Part shown: positions 1 through 11,156 of the stretch, in pieces
Numbering within the stretch: position 1 is the first letter of the stretch
Layout: the number at the start of each line of letters is the position of its first letter
Origin: Craterostigma plantagineum
Lineage: Eukaryota; Streptophyta; Magnoliopsida; Lamiales; Linderniaceae
Assembly (NCBI GenBank): GCA_027422505.1
Contig: JAPQWV010000051.1
Location: 310,001 to 374,000, forward strand
Length of the DNA stretch: 64,000 nucleotides
Direction: 5' to 3'
Position numbers and translations under genes: made by a program
Notes under the pieces: generated by a model
What the model saw: the letters and a program-made list of their open reading frames with translations, nothing else
What the model was told of the DNA's origin: nothing
The model's database searches: none

Positions 1-255
1 AATATTGTGTAGCTGGTGGTTTTTTTATATTAAATGTTATTTCTTAAAGGGAGTGAAAGTGGTAGTTTAAGATTAATGATAGATAAAAAATAACTAACAA
101 ATTGAATCAAAATTTGAGTGTAATTGATACACCAAATTGGATAAAAAAAACAACAGTTTTTTAAAAGGTGCCGAACATTAATAAAATAGAACAGATAGGA
201 TGAAGAATTTATGATATGAGAAGCGATAGTAAAAGCATAATGTTATTGTTGATAT
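1..255. other. AT-rich flank, no gene seen
   Basis: No coding region, RNA gene or recognisable repeat end was found in this AT-rich stretch. Its last eight bases (248-255) are the left target-site duplication of the MITE that follows. Confidence 0.6.
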
Positions 256-724
256 CAAGGTTGTTAAAACAGGACCGGACCGGCCGGTTCAAGCCGGAAG
301 CCGGCGAACCAGCTGGAAATCCGGTCCTGTCTAATTTTATTTAAAAAAGTTAAAACAAATAGAAAAAATACTAAAGAAAGAAAAATGAATGAAGGACAGA
401 TTTAGTGGTTGGTCAAATGGTTAACTTGTGGGCTTAATATTCAAATGGGCCGGGTTTGATTCTCATGTACCTCACAATAGTTTTTATTTATAATTAACTC
501 ATGAACCCAATATTTATTTTCATTTACTTTTGACCCCAAGTTTAAAGATTTAACTTTTGTCAATCCATGGTATAATTAATTTTTAATCACCAACCCAATT
601 ATACATTTTATTATATTTATAGATACTGATTTCGGTTTGATTCCGGTTTTATACCGGTTAAACCACTAAACCTTAAACCACTAAAATTTTCGGTCCGGTT
701 CAAAAACCCGGTTTCAGAACCTTG
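256..724. mobile_element. hAT-type MITE with tRNA-like boxes
   Basis: A 469-bp non-coding element bounded by imperfect inverted ends (CAAGGTTGTTAAAAC on the left, CAAGGTTCTGAAAC read from the right) and by a perfect 8-bp direct repeat GTTGATAT at 248-255 and 725-732. An 8-bp duplication with short TIRs fits the hAT superfamily. The subterminal regions are rich in CCGGTT repeats on both sides. At about 409-472 there is a tRNA-like pair of motifs, a TGGTTGGTCAAATGG A-box-like stretch and a GGTTTGATTCT B-box-like stretch, so the body may contain SINE-derived sequence. No transposase is present. It ends about 50 bp before the promoter motifs of the proteasome gene. Confidence 0.75.
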
Positions 725-773
725 GTTGATATATGTATCTAAGGGGAATAATTAGATTACCTATGTCTGAGTC

Positions 774-795
774 GGGCCGGCCCAATGGGCCCAAA
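774..795 (+). promoter_or_regulatory. Site II (TCP-type) promoter motifs of PBE
   Basis: A compact GC-rich block with overlapping GGCCGGCCCAAT and ATGGGCCCAAAC. TGGGCY/GCCCA boxes are the known site II elements of plant housekeeping promoters and are bound by TCP factors. It lies about 500 bp upstream of the start codon. A likely 5' UTR intron (GT at 920, AG ending 1285) puts the transcription start not far downstream, probably between 830 and 910. Functional assignment is inference. Confidence 0.55.
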
Positions 796-1290
796 CAATG
801 ACCCGACCCGAAATCACACAGTGCACCTTGAATTGGGGCGCAAGAAAACGTTTGTGCCTTTTTCACTGCTGCTGCTTCTGAAAATTCTCTATTCTTAGCT
901 TCCAAGCTGCAAAAATCAGGTACGCTTGTTTGAGACGTGTTTCATCTGATTTCGTTGTCTGGAAATCGCATCTTTGCATTTGAGCTGTCATCAATTTCGG
1001 TCATTAAGGTATGTTGTTGCAATCGTGGTGGATGGTTTGTATTATGGCGATCTTATTCTTCAGAGTGTAATATCGCATACTCCAGCTGAATAATAGTGTT
1101 TCTGAAATTTCGGGCATCGTTTTTTTGTTAGTTGTAATTTTCTTCATCTTCAGCTAGGAGTTGCATTGGTGTGGAGTTAGGCAGCTAATTGATGTAGTTA
1201 GATACACATGTCATCTGTGTCTAGTGTAGACTGAGTGAGTTCAGCTTAATTAGCCTTTCAAGTTTTTGCCTATTCACTGACGTAGGGAAA

Positions 1291-2939
1291 ATGATGAAGA
1301 TCGATTTTGGTGAACTTGATGCATCTGCTCCGTTGAAGAAATACACGGCCGATGATGGTCATTCTGAGATTCTATCTCCGCCGTGTTTTCAGCTTCCTGG
1401 TTCTACCAATGATGTAAGGGAGAATCCGTTTGTTGTATCTTCGGCTAATAAAAGATGAGTAATGAAGCTCCGAGTCTCTGATTATGAATTGTTATTTACT
1501 CCGATTTTTGTTTCGGGTCGTTTTAGTTCGACAGGTTTCTGAAAGATGCAGTGCAGATGGTGAAACCTGCGAAGGGGACAACAACGCTGGCTTTCATATT
1601 CAAAGATGGCGTGATGGTGGCTGCAGATTCTCGGGCAAGCATGGGAGGATATATATGTGAGGCTGTAGTCTATATATGTTATGTGTGTGTGTTTTTTACT
1701 TTGTGTGATATGATAGCTACTTCTGTTGGGATTAATGTATATATTTGCTCTTGGCAGCATCACAATCTGTCAAGAAAATCATTGAAATAAACCCTTACAT
1801 GCTTGGGACAATGGCTGGGGGTGCTGCGGATTGCCAGTTCTGGCACAGAAACCTGGGAATTAAGGTATCCCAAATACAACAGTGCTGATTTGTTCTTATC
1901 ATGGATACACGCCTTGAAACATCGATTTTCTCTTGGTTTTGTTTGGGTAATGAGTCTCATCTCGTTACTTGAATTGATAGAGTTTTTCTAGCCTTCAAGC
2001 CATGATTTCTGAAGAATGATTACTATATTATGTTTCGTTTCTGTTATAATAAGAATGAGAAATAGTGATTGCTATACTGAAGGACACTGTGAGACATCAA
2101 GTGTTACTTGACTCCTGTTATGATATGAGTTTCTCAATTAATTATATCTAAAGGTTATGTTCTCCTTCTCCATCCTTTCATCAGTGTCGTTTGCACGAAT
2201 TGGCAAACAAAAGGAGAATTTCTCTCGCGGGAGCTTCGAAGTTGCTGGCAAACATTCTGTATTCATACAGAGGCATGGGTTTGTCCGTTGGAACTATGAT
2301 AGCTGGCTGGGATGAACAGGTACAGAACGATCTTGTCCCATACTAACGAATACGCCTCAATTTCTATTACACCAATTCACTGCTTTTTGCAGGGTCCTGG
2401 ACTTTATTACGTTGACAGCGAAGGTGGACGTCTAAAAGGCACTAGATTCTCGGTCGGGTCTGGCTCACCCTATGCATACGGTGTTTTAGACAGTGGGTAT
2501 GCAAATTTATTTTTTGCAAATCATTTCTCACCGCTCTCTTTTAGTGCCCAATTGGGTACTATAGCATAAAAGGAACTATAAAGTTGACATTCTTTAAGCA
2601 TTTCAATTAGTCTTAGAAATTCAATTGTATAGGTACCGTTACGATCTCTCTGTTGAAGAGGCAGCAGAGCTTGCTAGAAGGGCTATTTATCACGCTACAT
2701 TCCGTGATGGAGCAAGCGGTGGTGTTGCTAGTGGTATGTATCTCTTCTCTAGACTCTTTCTTCTTCACCTCTTTAGTTATCCTTGTCTTAGGTTGTCTTC
2801 TATCTCAGTATACCACGTGGGCCCCAATGGGTGGAAGAAGCTATCGGGCGACGATGTGGGAGAACTCCACTACAAGTACTATCCCGTCGAGCCCATTACA
2901 ACCGTTGAACGAGAGATGGCAGACGTTACTATTTCCTGA
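1291..2939 (+). CDS. PBE1: 20S proteasome subunit beta type-5
   Basis: Catalytic beta-5 subunit of the 20S proteasome, which carries the chymotrypsin-like activity. Seven coding exons with consistent phases: 1291-1413, 1527-1656, 1758-1864, 2185-2319, 2393-2496, 2633-2733 and 2809-2939, giving 276 aa, the usual plant length. The propeptide is removed before Thr59 (sequence AKG/TTTLAF), which becomes the N-terminal nucleophile; the mature Asp17 (AADSRAS) and Lys33 (QSVKK) are also present. Further family hallmarks are [30 protein letters not shown] and RDGASGG. The propeptide is poorly conserved, as expected. A second ATG follows the first directly (1294). A probable 5' UTR intron spans 920-1285. 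The frame is intact and all catalytic residues are seen, so the gene looks functional. Confidence 0.96.
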
Positions 2940-3398
2940 GAAACACAGGCATGTTTGTTTTCCCTTTAGATATTTCGGCATCATAATGTCGTGTTATTTC
3001 AGCTTTCTGTGAACTCTTTTGAGTTTTGGGATGGCCAGAATTCTAGTCTGAAACGTGCGTGATTGTGTTTTCTTTTTATGCTTTTTGTGGTGTTGTTGAA
3101 TGTCTTGGGATTGATTTACTTGATGAAACTTTTTGCTGGAACAACCATTACAAGAAATGGCGAGTTCTTTGCTTGGTAGATAATCTAGCATGTGTAATTT
3201 AGTGCGAAGTGGGACATTCGTACTGCTCAAATAACATTTTATTATACGATCGAAGTGAATGATTTACCTTTGCTTTGAAGTGAAAGAATGGGATTGTCTT
3301 GTGATTTGCATTACAAGGACAATGAGCTTTTGTTAGCTTCTAAACATGCTTTCCCCCCACTCAATTGTGTATAACTCAACTGCACTAAAAAATTACGT
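2940..3398. other. PBE 3' UTR and intergenic spacer
   Basis: No further coding region. The first few hundred bases probably contain the 3' UTR of the proteasome gene; no clear polyadenylation point could be assigned. The spacer ends at the 8-bp duplication of the next MITE. Confidence 0.5.
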
Positions 3399-3406
3399 GC
3401 CACATT

Positions 3407-3926
3407 TAGAGCTGTCAAAAGTCCAAAGCCCGGGGGCCCGCCCCGCCAGGGCTGCGAAATTTTAGGCCCGCCTTCAAACCTGCGCGGGCTGCGGGCTTTG
3501 GTGGGGCCGGCCTGGCGTGCCGCGGGCAGGCCTTCCAGAATAAAAAAAATTAATTTTTTTTATTATTTAATATATCTATAAATAACTTAAATTGATTTTT
3601 TATATTTTGTAATTGTAATTTTAATTGGAATTAAGTTTAATTTAGTTTAATAAAATAAATAAATTATTATTATATAGTAAGGATTAAATTGCAAATGCTT
3701 TCCAAATAAAAATCTTCTTTTTTTTTAATTTTTTTCCTCTTTTTCTTTTTAATATTTTTATTTCTTGCGGGCTAAGCCTGCCAGGCCCGCGACCTGCCCA
3801 AGGGGCGGGTGGGCCTCCCTTTCTCAGGCCCGCCATAAGGCGGGCTTACCCGCGCCCACCCCGCCAGTGGGCAGGCTTTGGTGGGTAACAGGCCGGCACG
3901 CCCCGCCGGCCCATTTAACAGTTCTA
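3407..3926. mobile_element. hAT-type MITE with GC-rich ends
   Basis: A 520-bp non-coding element with inverted ends TAGAGCTGTCAAA and TAGAACTGTTAAA (read inward). It is flanked by a near-perfect 8-bp duplication: GCCACATT at 3399-3406 and GTCACATT at 3927-3934. Both ends are GC-rich and built from GGCCCGCC/GGCGGGCC repeats, with an AT-rich core. Related ends occur at 11757-12097 and at the left end of the hAT transposon at 29573, so all three probably belong to one family. Confidence 0.8.
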
Positions 3927-4162
3927 GTCACATTACACCATATTCCAATCATGCTAAATTACCTAGTTTAACAATTATCAATTTGTATGTTACATAAATA
4001 AAAAATCGCCTTTTTTCTTTGAATTTTGAGTTATCTCAATCTTTTAATTTTCTTTTGCTTTTGTGACAAGAAGACGTTAGGTCAAATCAAATTCCTAATC
4101 TCCTTTGGGAGTAAATTTAACTTGAATCTTGTAGCATTCACGAAATTCAATTGAGACACAGC

Positions 4163-5952
4163 TCATGCCTCAATAGTAACACAGCGCAGGCACGAACCCG
4201 ACAACTTGACTTCGAAACTCCCCCACTCCGAGCCCACCGCACCCTCTGGATCGTACGTCATCGTCTCGTGATCGGAGAACAACAGAATCTTTCGTTCCAA
4301 AATCCCGAGCTTCAATTCGACCCTCGAGCTTCCCGCCAACGGAATTCGAACCTTCCTCTGAAAACCCTCGATCGGGTCGAAAACCGCCAAATCGCGCTCG
4401 TTCCTCCACTCAACGAAATACAGCCTCCCGCCCAACACAGCGTGGGCGATCACCATAACGCACCCGTCCGTCCTCGTCTGCCTCCGCCATTCCCGCCCCT
4501 CGGGATCGTACACGTCGATGCACCTCGAGTTTCCGATCGTGAAGTCCGACCTCCCTCCCATGACGTAGATTTTCCCGTCCCCGAAGGCGCACGCGAAGCA
4601 TCCCTTCCTCGGGCGCCTCAGGCTCTCGATTAGGGTCCACGTGTCTGCCTCGGGATCGTAGACTTCTGCGGACGAAAGGGATTCTCCGTTCGCTCCGCAA
4701 CCGCCGACTGCGTAGACGAGGCCGTTCGACTCTGCGCAGGCGAAGTCGTATCGGGCGACGTTCGTGCTCGCCATCTTGCTCCATCTGGGTTGGATTTAAA
4801 ACGCGTCAATCTATGAACTGTTTTGAGATTGTTTGGAGATAAAATATAAAATTTTGAAATATGATATATTCCCTCCAAACTTAAAATTTTGGAAGTGCTC
4901 ACTAAACATTCTATCAACTCAGATAAAGGGTCCTAAGTACGAATTTGACTGACTACGCATTAAATACATGCCTAATGATCGACAAGAAATAAATTATGTG
5001 GAGTGGTTATAATATACATGGTATCAAATCTCTATTAAGAGAAACATGAATCCTCCTTCCATCCATCAAAAGAAAAATTACATGCCTAATTAGATGAAGT
5101 AGTTATTTATCTGGGTATCAACATATACACTTTTCATACCAGATAAATATTAGCCCCATATAAGAAGTCGATGGATCATTCCTAATACCAATTGGTGATA
5201 GGAGGAGAAAGTCTAGCTTCAAAATATTGAATTATCCGATGTGGAACGAAACACACTTATTAGAATCTCAACATCTAAATGTAACGATGTGATAGGAACT
5301 AAAATTTTATAAACATAAAATTCGATAGGAAAAAAGTGTTTTGAAAAATAAAGTATATAATCCAAAAATATATTCCCTGTTCGTGCTTAGCTTTTAGGTG
5401 AGGAGTTTGGATCAAACTTCCCAAAAAAAAAAAGAGTTTGGATCAAACTTCAGACCTATTGAGGAAAGAATCGTATCGGTAGAGATCGGACGAAACGGAC
5501 GGAGTCCCATTAACATCGCTCGAATACCCACCAACGACCATAAGCTTTCCCTCGAGCACGACCGTACCCGACCCGGATTTTACTGGTCCGGGCATGGGCG
5601 GGAGCTCGTACAGCTTCCGACCCGTAGGATCCACCACCTCCCATCGCGGCCCGCAATCCGCCGCGAGAAGAAGAAAATAGAGCCACTCCTCGAGCGCGCC
5701 GGCGAGTCTCCGTACGGCGAAGAACTCCCTGCTCGTCATGACAGATCTCCATTTCTTGCAAACGGCGGCCATCGCCGGAAAATGAGATCTCGGCACCAGG
5801 CCGAGGCAGTGCTGTGCGACGTCGTCTGGCAATCCCGGCAAAATAGGAGGATTGTCGTCGCCGGAAAGATGGGTAATCGTGCGGCGTTTGGCGGTGAACG
5901 TTGGGTTGTTATCTTCTTGGGCTACGGTGGGGACGGCGGCGGAGACACACAT
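4163..5952 (-). CDS. F-box/kelch-repeat protein (At1g67480-like)
   Basis: Predicted SCF ubiquitin-ligase adaptor: an N-terminal F-box (PGLPDDVAQHCLGLVPR, then VCKKWRSV) binds SKP1-like proteins and C-terminal kelch repeats bind the substrate. Two exons, 5952-5456 and 4784-4163, give 372 aa; the intron (5455-4785) has GT/AG borders and splits an Arg codon (LNR/WSKM). Kelch signatures are visible (ARYDFACAESNGLVYAVGG, SAEVYDPEADTWTLIESLRR, GKIYVMGGRSDFTIGNS). An in-frame stop just upstream of Met 5952 supports the start. The order and many residues match the Arabidopsis At1g67480 type. The substrate is unknown. An 18-base direct duplication lies beside the splice donor (5403-5420 and 5434-5451). 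Confidence 0.9.
4785..5455 (-). other. Intron of F-box/kelch gene with possible LTR relic
   Basis: The single intron is 671 bp and AT-rich. Around 5018-5032 it has ATGGTATCAAATCTC, close to the plant primer-binding sequence TGGTATCAGAGC. At about 5185-5260 a segment (CCAATTGGTGATAGGAGGAG, then GATGTGGAAC) resembles the TRIM LTR seen at 47503-47717. This may be an old TRIM fragment; the match is partial. Confidence 0.35.
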
Positions 5953-7149
5953 GTCGGGCTACTGACGGCGGCAACATTCATTCATTACACAACGATGAAG
6001 CTTAGCTTAGACAAAGAAGCAATCAACAGAAAGCTCAGCAAGCTTTGATGCAAGCAAAGAAAAGATTAGATAAAAGAAGCAGATAAGAAAAAGAGTTATG
6101 GTAGACTATATCAGAGCTATCTATTACATTAAGAAGGGCCTATATATATATATATTATATATAGTATGTAATATATTAATAAAGAAAGAAAGAGCAGGAG
6201 ATTGATGAGGTTGATGATAATGGATAAGGACTGAGGAATGGTTCAGCAGATATATAGGAATGTGTGAGGAGCTTTTTCATAAAATGCTATGTAATTGTAA
6301 TAATGTTTACTTACAGATAATTGTCGAGTGAGCACCACCTCATAGGTAGTAGACCAGGCGAATGGGAAATGAAGATGAAAGCCGCTAATCATCTTTATTA
6401 TTATATTTTTGGGAACAAAATTTATTTTTATATTGGGCCTAAACATGTTGAGACTGAGAGTTGCCCCTATTGGGTGGGATCATAGGGTTGAATTTGAAAC
6501 CCTACTTCCTATTATCCTGTCCCAATTAATACTTCACAAAAATTAGTGGGCACGTAGATTAAGAAATCACATATTTTTAATATTATAATACACTTTTAAG
6601 GAGTGAAGAGAGAAAATTAATTAGTGGACACGCAAATAAAGAAGCATTTTTTAAATATAAATGGTGTAATTAGTTTAATTCTTGAAATAATTTTTTACCA
6701 AAAGTAAAAATGAGAAGAATTATATGAGACGCTCGAAATAGAAAGATGGAAGAAATAAGTGGGACCGAAGAAGTAGTATCTTTCGCACTCTTTGTGCTTC
6801 GAATTTAGTTGTACTTTACGTTATTCTTAATTTGGGAATTTAATATTAAATAGATGAAATAAAGTTTTTAACTATATAAAAGAAAAACTGATATTTATGG
6901 ATGTCTATGTACGTACAATAAATAAAAAATGTTAAAGTAACATGAAAAATATTAAAGTAATTAAATAAAAAATAAAGGGATCAAATTGCAAATAAATACG
7001 ACCTATCAAATTGGCCGTTTATATCCACCCCACACCCTTTATATAATAGAATAGATTAGGCAGTAGTAGTAGTAGTATCTATATTCATTGTGATCTTAAA
7101 TAGCACTAAGATACAACAACATTAAGATGTGCAGATTGATGATGAAATA
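5953..7149. other. Intergenic, no gene seen
   Basis: About 1.2 kb of AT-rich spacer between the promoter of the F-box gene and the 3' end of MTA. It has a short TA microsatellite near 6140-6165 and nothing else recognisable. Confidence 0.5.
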
Positions 7150-10123
7150 TTAACTCACAGCAGAGGCCTCGGCATCCATGTTAGTCGGCTTCGAATCAGA
7201 GGTATTGTTGCTATTGTAGGGCGGCGGCGGTGGTGGTGGTGGTGCCGCCGCCGTGGGGTCCACTTCCATGGCGGCCGCCGCCACCGCACGGGGCGGTGAA
7301 GGTGGTTGCACAGCCACGTCGGGGTATGCTGCCTTGAACCTCGCTCTCAGACCTTCGTCCACCAATCGTACGCCTGGCAATTGGTTGCCCAGAGATAGCC
7401 ATCTGAAGAATAATCAAAGCATAGGAATAAAAATACCATCATGTTTTCGAACCCAAGAAATGCTATATGATGATGATAGGAAGTCCTGAATCTCATTTCG
7501 ATTGGAACAGAAAAATAGAGAAGAAACGACGCTATTCATACCCAGCTTGTACATTGTGCATCCTCGCAAAAAGCTCGAGCTTTCTTGTTCGAGGACTAAC
7601 TCTTTCCAGCATTGCATACATCTAATGAATAACACACAAGGCTCTCCGATGTGTTTAAACATTACGATAAATAAGGTTGAATTAAATAATAAGTTAGTGT
7701 AATAACCTCGTCGGGTTTGCGACTGGTCTCACGAACTTCGGCGACGATGACGTCAGTGTCGATGTTTCTATTCACTTCAGGGTTTCCCTTCATACCGACA
7801 AGGCAATGCTCCTTGCTGTGGTTAAGCCAATGGCCCGTTCGACCCGTTCTTATGATTCTTTGGAGTTGGTTAGTTTTCACCCATATGATTTCCTCCACTC
7901 GCTTGTACCCCCAAAGCTCCAAACTGCAAAAGTTTTAGAAAATCAGACGAGTTTTCCTCTTTTTCTACTTTTCTTTTCTCTGGTAAGAGAATAATACAGA
8001 GAAAAAGAGGTGTTAACCATTCACGTCCAAGCTCCATGGCACGCCCAGTGACCCAGAGAAATATTAGGCCGTCGGTTTGTAATGCTGGGACATTTAGGGA
8101 CCTCATTTCGTCATCAGCCATGGTTCCGTAAGGCAATTCCATATGGATATCCCAAGGGGGATCAGCCATTATTACTCCAAATTGACCTAGAATGTCCATT
8201 CTAAAATTGCGTATGTCGCAGTTGATCCACTGAGGTTCTCCGAGCTCAACTTCGGAGCAGTAGTGAGCACTTTGAGGCTTTAAGGGCTTTGGTGGAGTCA
8301 AAGCAGTTTGCCCCATCATCATAGGCGATACGTCGGGTGTTGGGTCGAGCTCATAATGCACATACTTGCACGTCTATGATAGGAAGATTTTACGAGTCGT
8401 TAGTAAGATCATTCTTCAACTCCACGTGGATCCTCGAAAACAGTCGGTCATAATATAGTACCAGAAGATATTATTACCTTCATGTGACGGCAGGTATCAA
8501 GAAAAGAACAGTCCCCCAAGTTCACATCAGTGTGGGCAGCAATTATCCTCCGAAAATGAACCTAATCAAGCAAGCAAAAGACACAAGAAAACAAAGTCAA
8601 TGGTTTTCTAGAGTGCATACAGTCGTTGGTCAAGAAGGCTATTTTTTACTTTTTTTTTTGAGATCTGGTCTTAGCGAAGTGTAGAGATTTTACAATAATA
8701 GGTAGCTGAGTAATAAGATAAAGAGAAAGCTCCTCTATAAATGTACCTTCTCACAGGCAACGTAGGAACCAGATTGACGCCGGCAATCTTCTTTAGTTAA
8801 GGCTGAACAGTACTCTTTAACTTGAGAACCACCTTTGCTTTTGAACTGACAAAAACCATAACAAACACAATTGATTGTATTTCAGAAAATTCTAGCTTTA
8901 TCTGGACAAAATAAAAGGTCAAACAACAACAACACTCCTCCGCAATTTACGAACTACCAAATTAACCAAAAACATCCTTCATACGATTACGAAACTAGGC
9001 TAAAGACTCCGCAGAGAAGAAACCAAACAAGAAAAGGAGAAAAAAACCATACTTTAGCAGCGACAGCATTTTCCTTGGCGGTCGGCCGGTGAATCAAGTC
9101 CAAAAGCTCCTCACCGGTCTTCGACTTCTGCATTTCCTTAAAACTCTTCTTATTCAACAAAGCCTCAAGATCCTTCATTTCATCCTCTTCAGTCTTAGGC
9201 TTCATCGCAAGGGCACTACTGTTACCACCATTAGCACTTCCCATGGGCGGCCCCATTTGTCGGAACATAGGAGGTGGGACCCCCATACCCCTCGGCACCC
9301 CACCAATGATACCCCTGGGCCCCACACCCCTCGGCCCCATCATCGCCCACATATCATGTTGTTGAACAGCACCACCCATCCCACCGTTACCACCTAACCG
9401 TAAATTAGGACTCTTATTCGCTTCACTAACTATCCTATTCCCATCATCTCCCAACTGCTTAGTCTCGGGAAGCTCCTTCAACAGCCTAGTCCTATCGATG
9501 TTCATCACCATAACCCTCGACTTACCACTCACCACAAACTCATCCAACTCCACGCAACCATTATCCTCGGCCATCGACCTCAAAGCCATCTCAACAGCAT
9601 TTATCCCGCCAAACTCCCCTCCCAATTCCTTCAACGCCGCTCTTTCAGCCGCAGCCGCCGAAGGATCATTCTCCAATTTCCTCAAAACGGTGGAAGAATC
9701 AATCGGGTTAAAAGGAACCCTCTCCAACAAACAAACCGCCACCATCGACCTGACCACCGATAAAGGACCGCCGCACCCTTCAACGACGGCCATTTCCGCG
9801 TCGGCGTTCGAGGGCCCCGAACCACCGACCGAAATTTTGGGGTTCTCGTGGGCCGAGTTGGGAACATGATGCGGTCTTCGACTGGGAGCCGAAGAGGGAA
9901 GGATTTGGGATAGAGGAGTGAACGGCGCTCGATTGAAAGAAGAGATGGTTCTCAGGGAGAGGTCGAGGGAGGAGACTAGATCTGGAACTAGGGTTTGTAG
10001 GGAGGCGATGAGTTCGAGCTGAGAGGCGTGGAGGGTTTCTACTCGGGCTTCGAGCTGCTGCTTCGTTTGATTTATCTTTGCGGAGATCGACGATGATCCA
10101 TCGTTGGTCTCTTGAGCGTCCAT
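7150..10123 (-). CDS. MTA: N6-adenosine-methyltransferase MTA (MT-A70)
   Basis: Catalytic subunit of the nuclear mRNA m6A writer; it transfers methyl from S-adenosylmethionine to adenosine N6 and works with MTB and FIP37 in plants. Seven exons: 10123-9053, 8845-8747, 8561-8478, 8373-8018, 7923-7707, 7621-7542, 7402-7150; phases join to 719 aa. The MT-A70 catalytic motif DPPW lies at about residues 489-492 ([17 protein letters not shown]), followed by [36 protein letters not shown] and [18 protein letters not shown]. The Cys/His region upstream ([30 protein letters not shown]) is conserved. The C-terminus has a Pro run encoded by a GGT-type repeat (7219-7245). The first in-frame ATG is at 10123; the frame is open further upstream but only with non-ATG codons. 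Confidence 0.95.
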
Positions 10124-11156
10124 AGCTGGACCTTCTAAGATGAGCCTACTCTTCGATTCGATAATCGACGAAGAAGAGTACAAAATCACGAATTTGAGCG
10201 TTGTTTGAGCTTTGAATTCGTTGCTGTAATCTCTCCTCCTTACTGAAGAACCCTAAAAAGGTTCTGGAAAGGGAAGGGTTTTGAGGTCAAAGATGATAAT
10301 AATTCATGGTTGACATTGAAGTCACTCTTGGTGAAGAATTGTTTCAGTTCAACACAATTAATTAACAATTGGTCCATTCTTCTCTTGCATACTTTCAAAA
10401 CAACCCAATTTCATTGAATTATGAAAATAGTTTTTTATTCTTCCCAACTCAATTGGATATAATTCAAAACATTGTTTGATATGTTGCACTTTTTACCACT
10501 ATCATATTCATATTTTATAGATTGTGCCCGTAAAATTATAATACAATTCGAATTATACCCAAGTGGATAAGCTAAGGCAAGATATCTATACTATACTATT
10601 ATACAAAGGGAATAGGCAGCTATAAACGGCCTAATTTGGTATGTAATTTAATAACAATTATTTATAATTTTACATTTAATTATCAAATTACAATTTTAAT
10701 ATTTCTCATTTACTACAAAATATCCTTAAGTTAATTTTTTGTGTTTACTTTATTAATGATATGAAATGTTCCAAGTATACAAAAATTTAACATATTTGCA
10801 CACACATTGGGTGTTCTACGCATACTAGTTTCAACAATGGATGCATCGAGAATCTACGGAAGTAGGATTAATGTACTAATATGGGTTAAAAAGAACCAAC
10901 ACTTTACCATAAATTTTACCGCCGATTCAATTTGGTCCATCCCCAAAACGAGATTTTGGACCGTAGGCGTTAATCATTAACCATATGAACACTCTAATTA
11001 CAATGTTTGGTCTCTCATACAAATAACAATTGCAAGCTTTTTACAAAGGAAAAAAAAAAATAGCCTCCATTTCCACACCCTTGCATCATAGTACATGTAA
11101 TAAAATAAGTTAGTTTCCACCACCACCCATGAATTAAGTTAAACAAACAAGCCCAA
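10124..11156. other. MTA promoter/5' UTR and spacer
   Basis: The MTA leader lies directly upstream of 10123; an AGAACCCTAAAAAGG stretch near 10246 resembles telo-box (AAACCCTA-like) promoter elements. The remainder to 11156 is AT-rich and includes the 3' UTR of the alpha/beta hydrolase. No other gene seen. Confidence 0.45.

Noticed and set aside
409..480. tRNA gene candidate
   Set aside because: A- and B-box-like motifs are present but no full acceptor stem or standard cloverleaf could be drawn; treated as tRNA-derived sequence in a MITE.
5398..6048. 216-codon plus-strand open frame
   Set aside because: Antisense shadow of the F-box exon, which has clear homology on the minus strand.
9498..9869. 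123-codon plus-strand open frame
   Set aside because: Antisense of MTA exon 1; no independent support.
10187..10189. Upstream start for MTA giving a longer N-terminus
   Set aside because: The codon is GTG; the first in-frame ATG is at 10123 and matches the family start.
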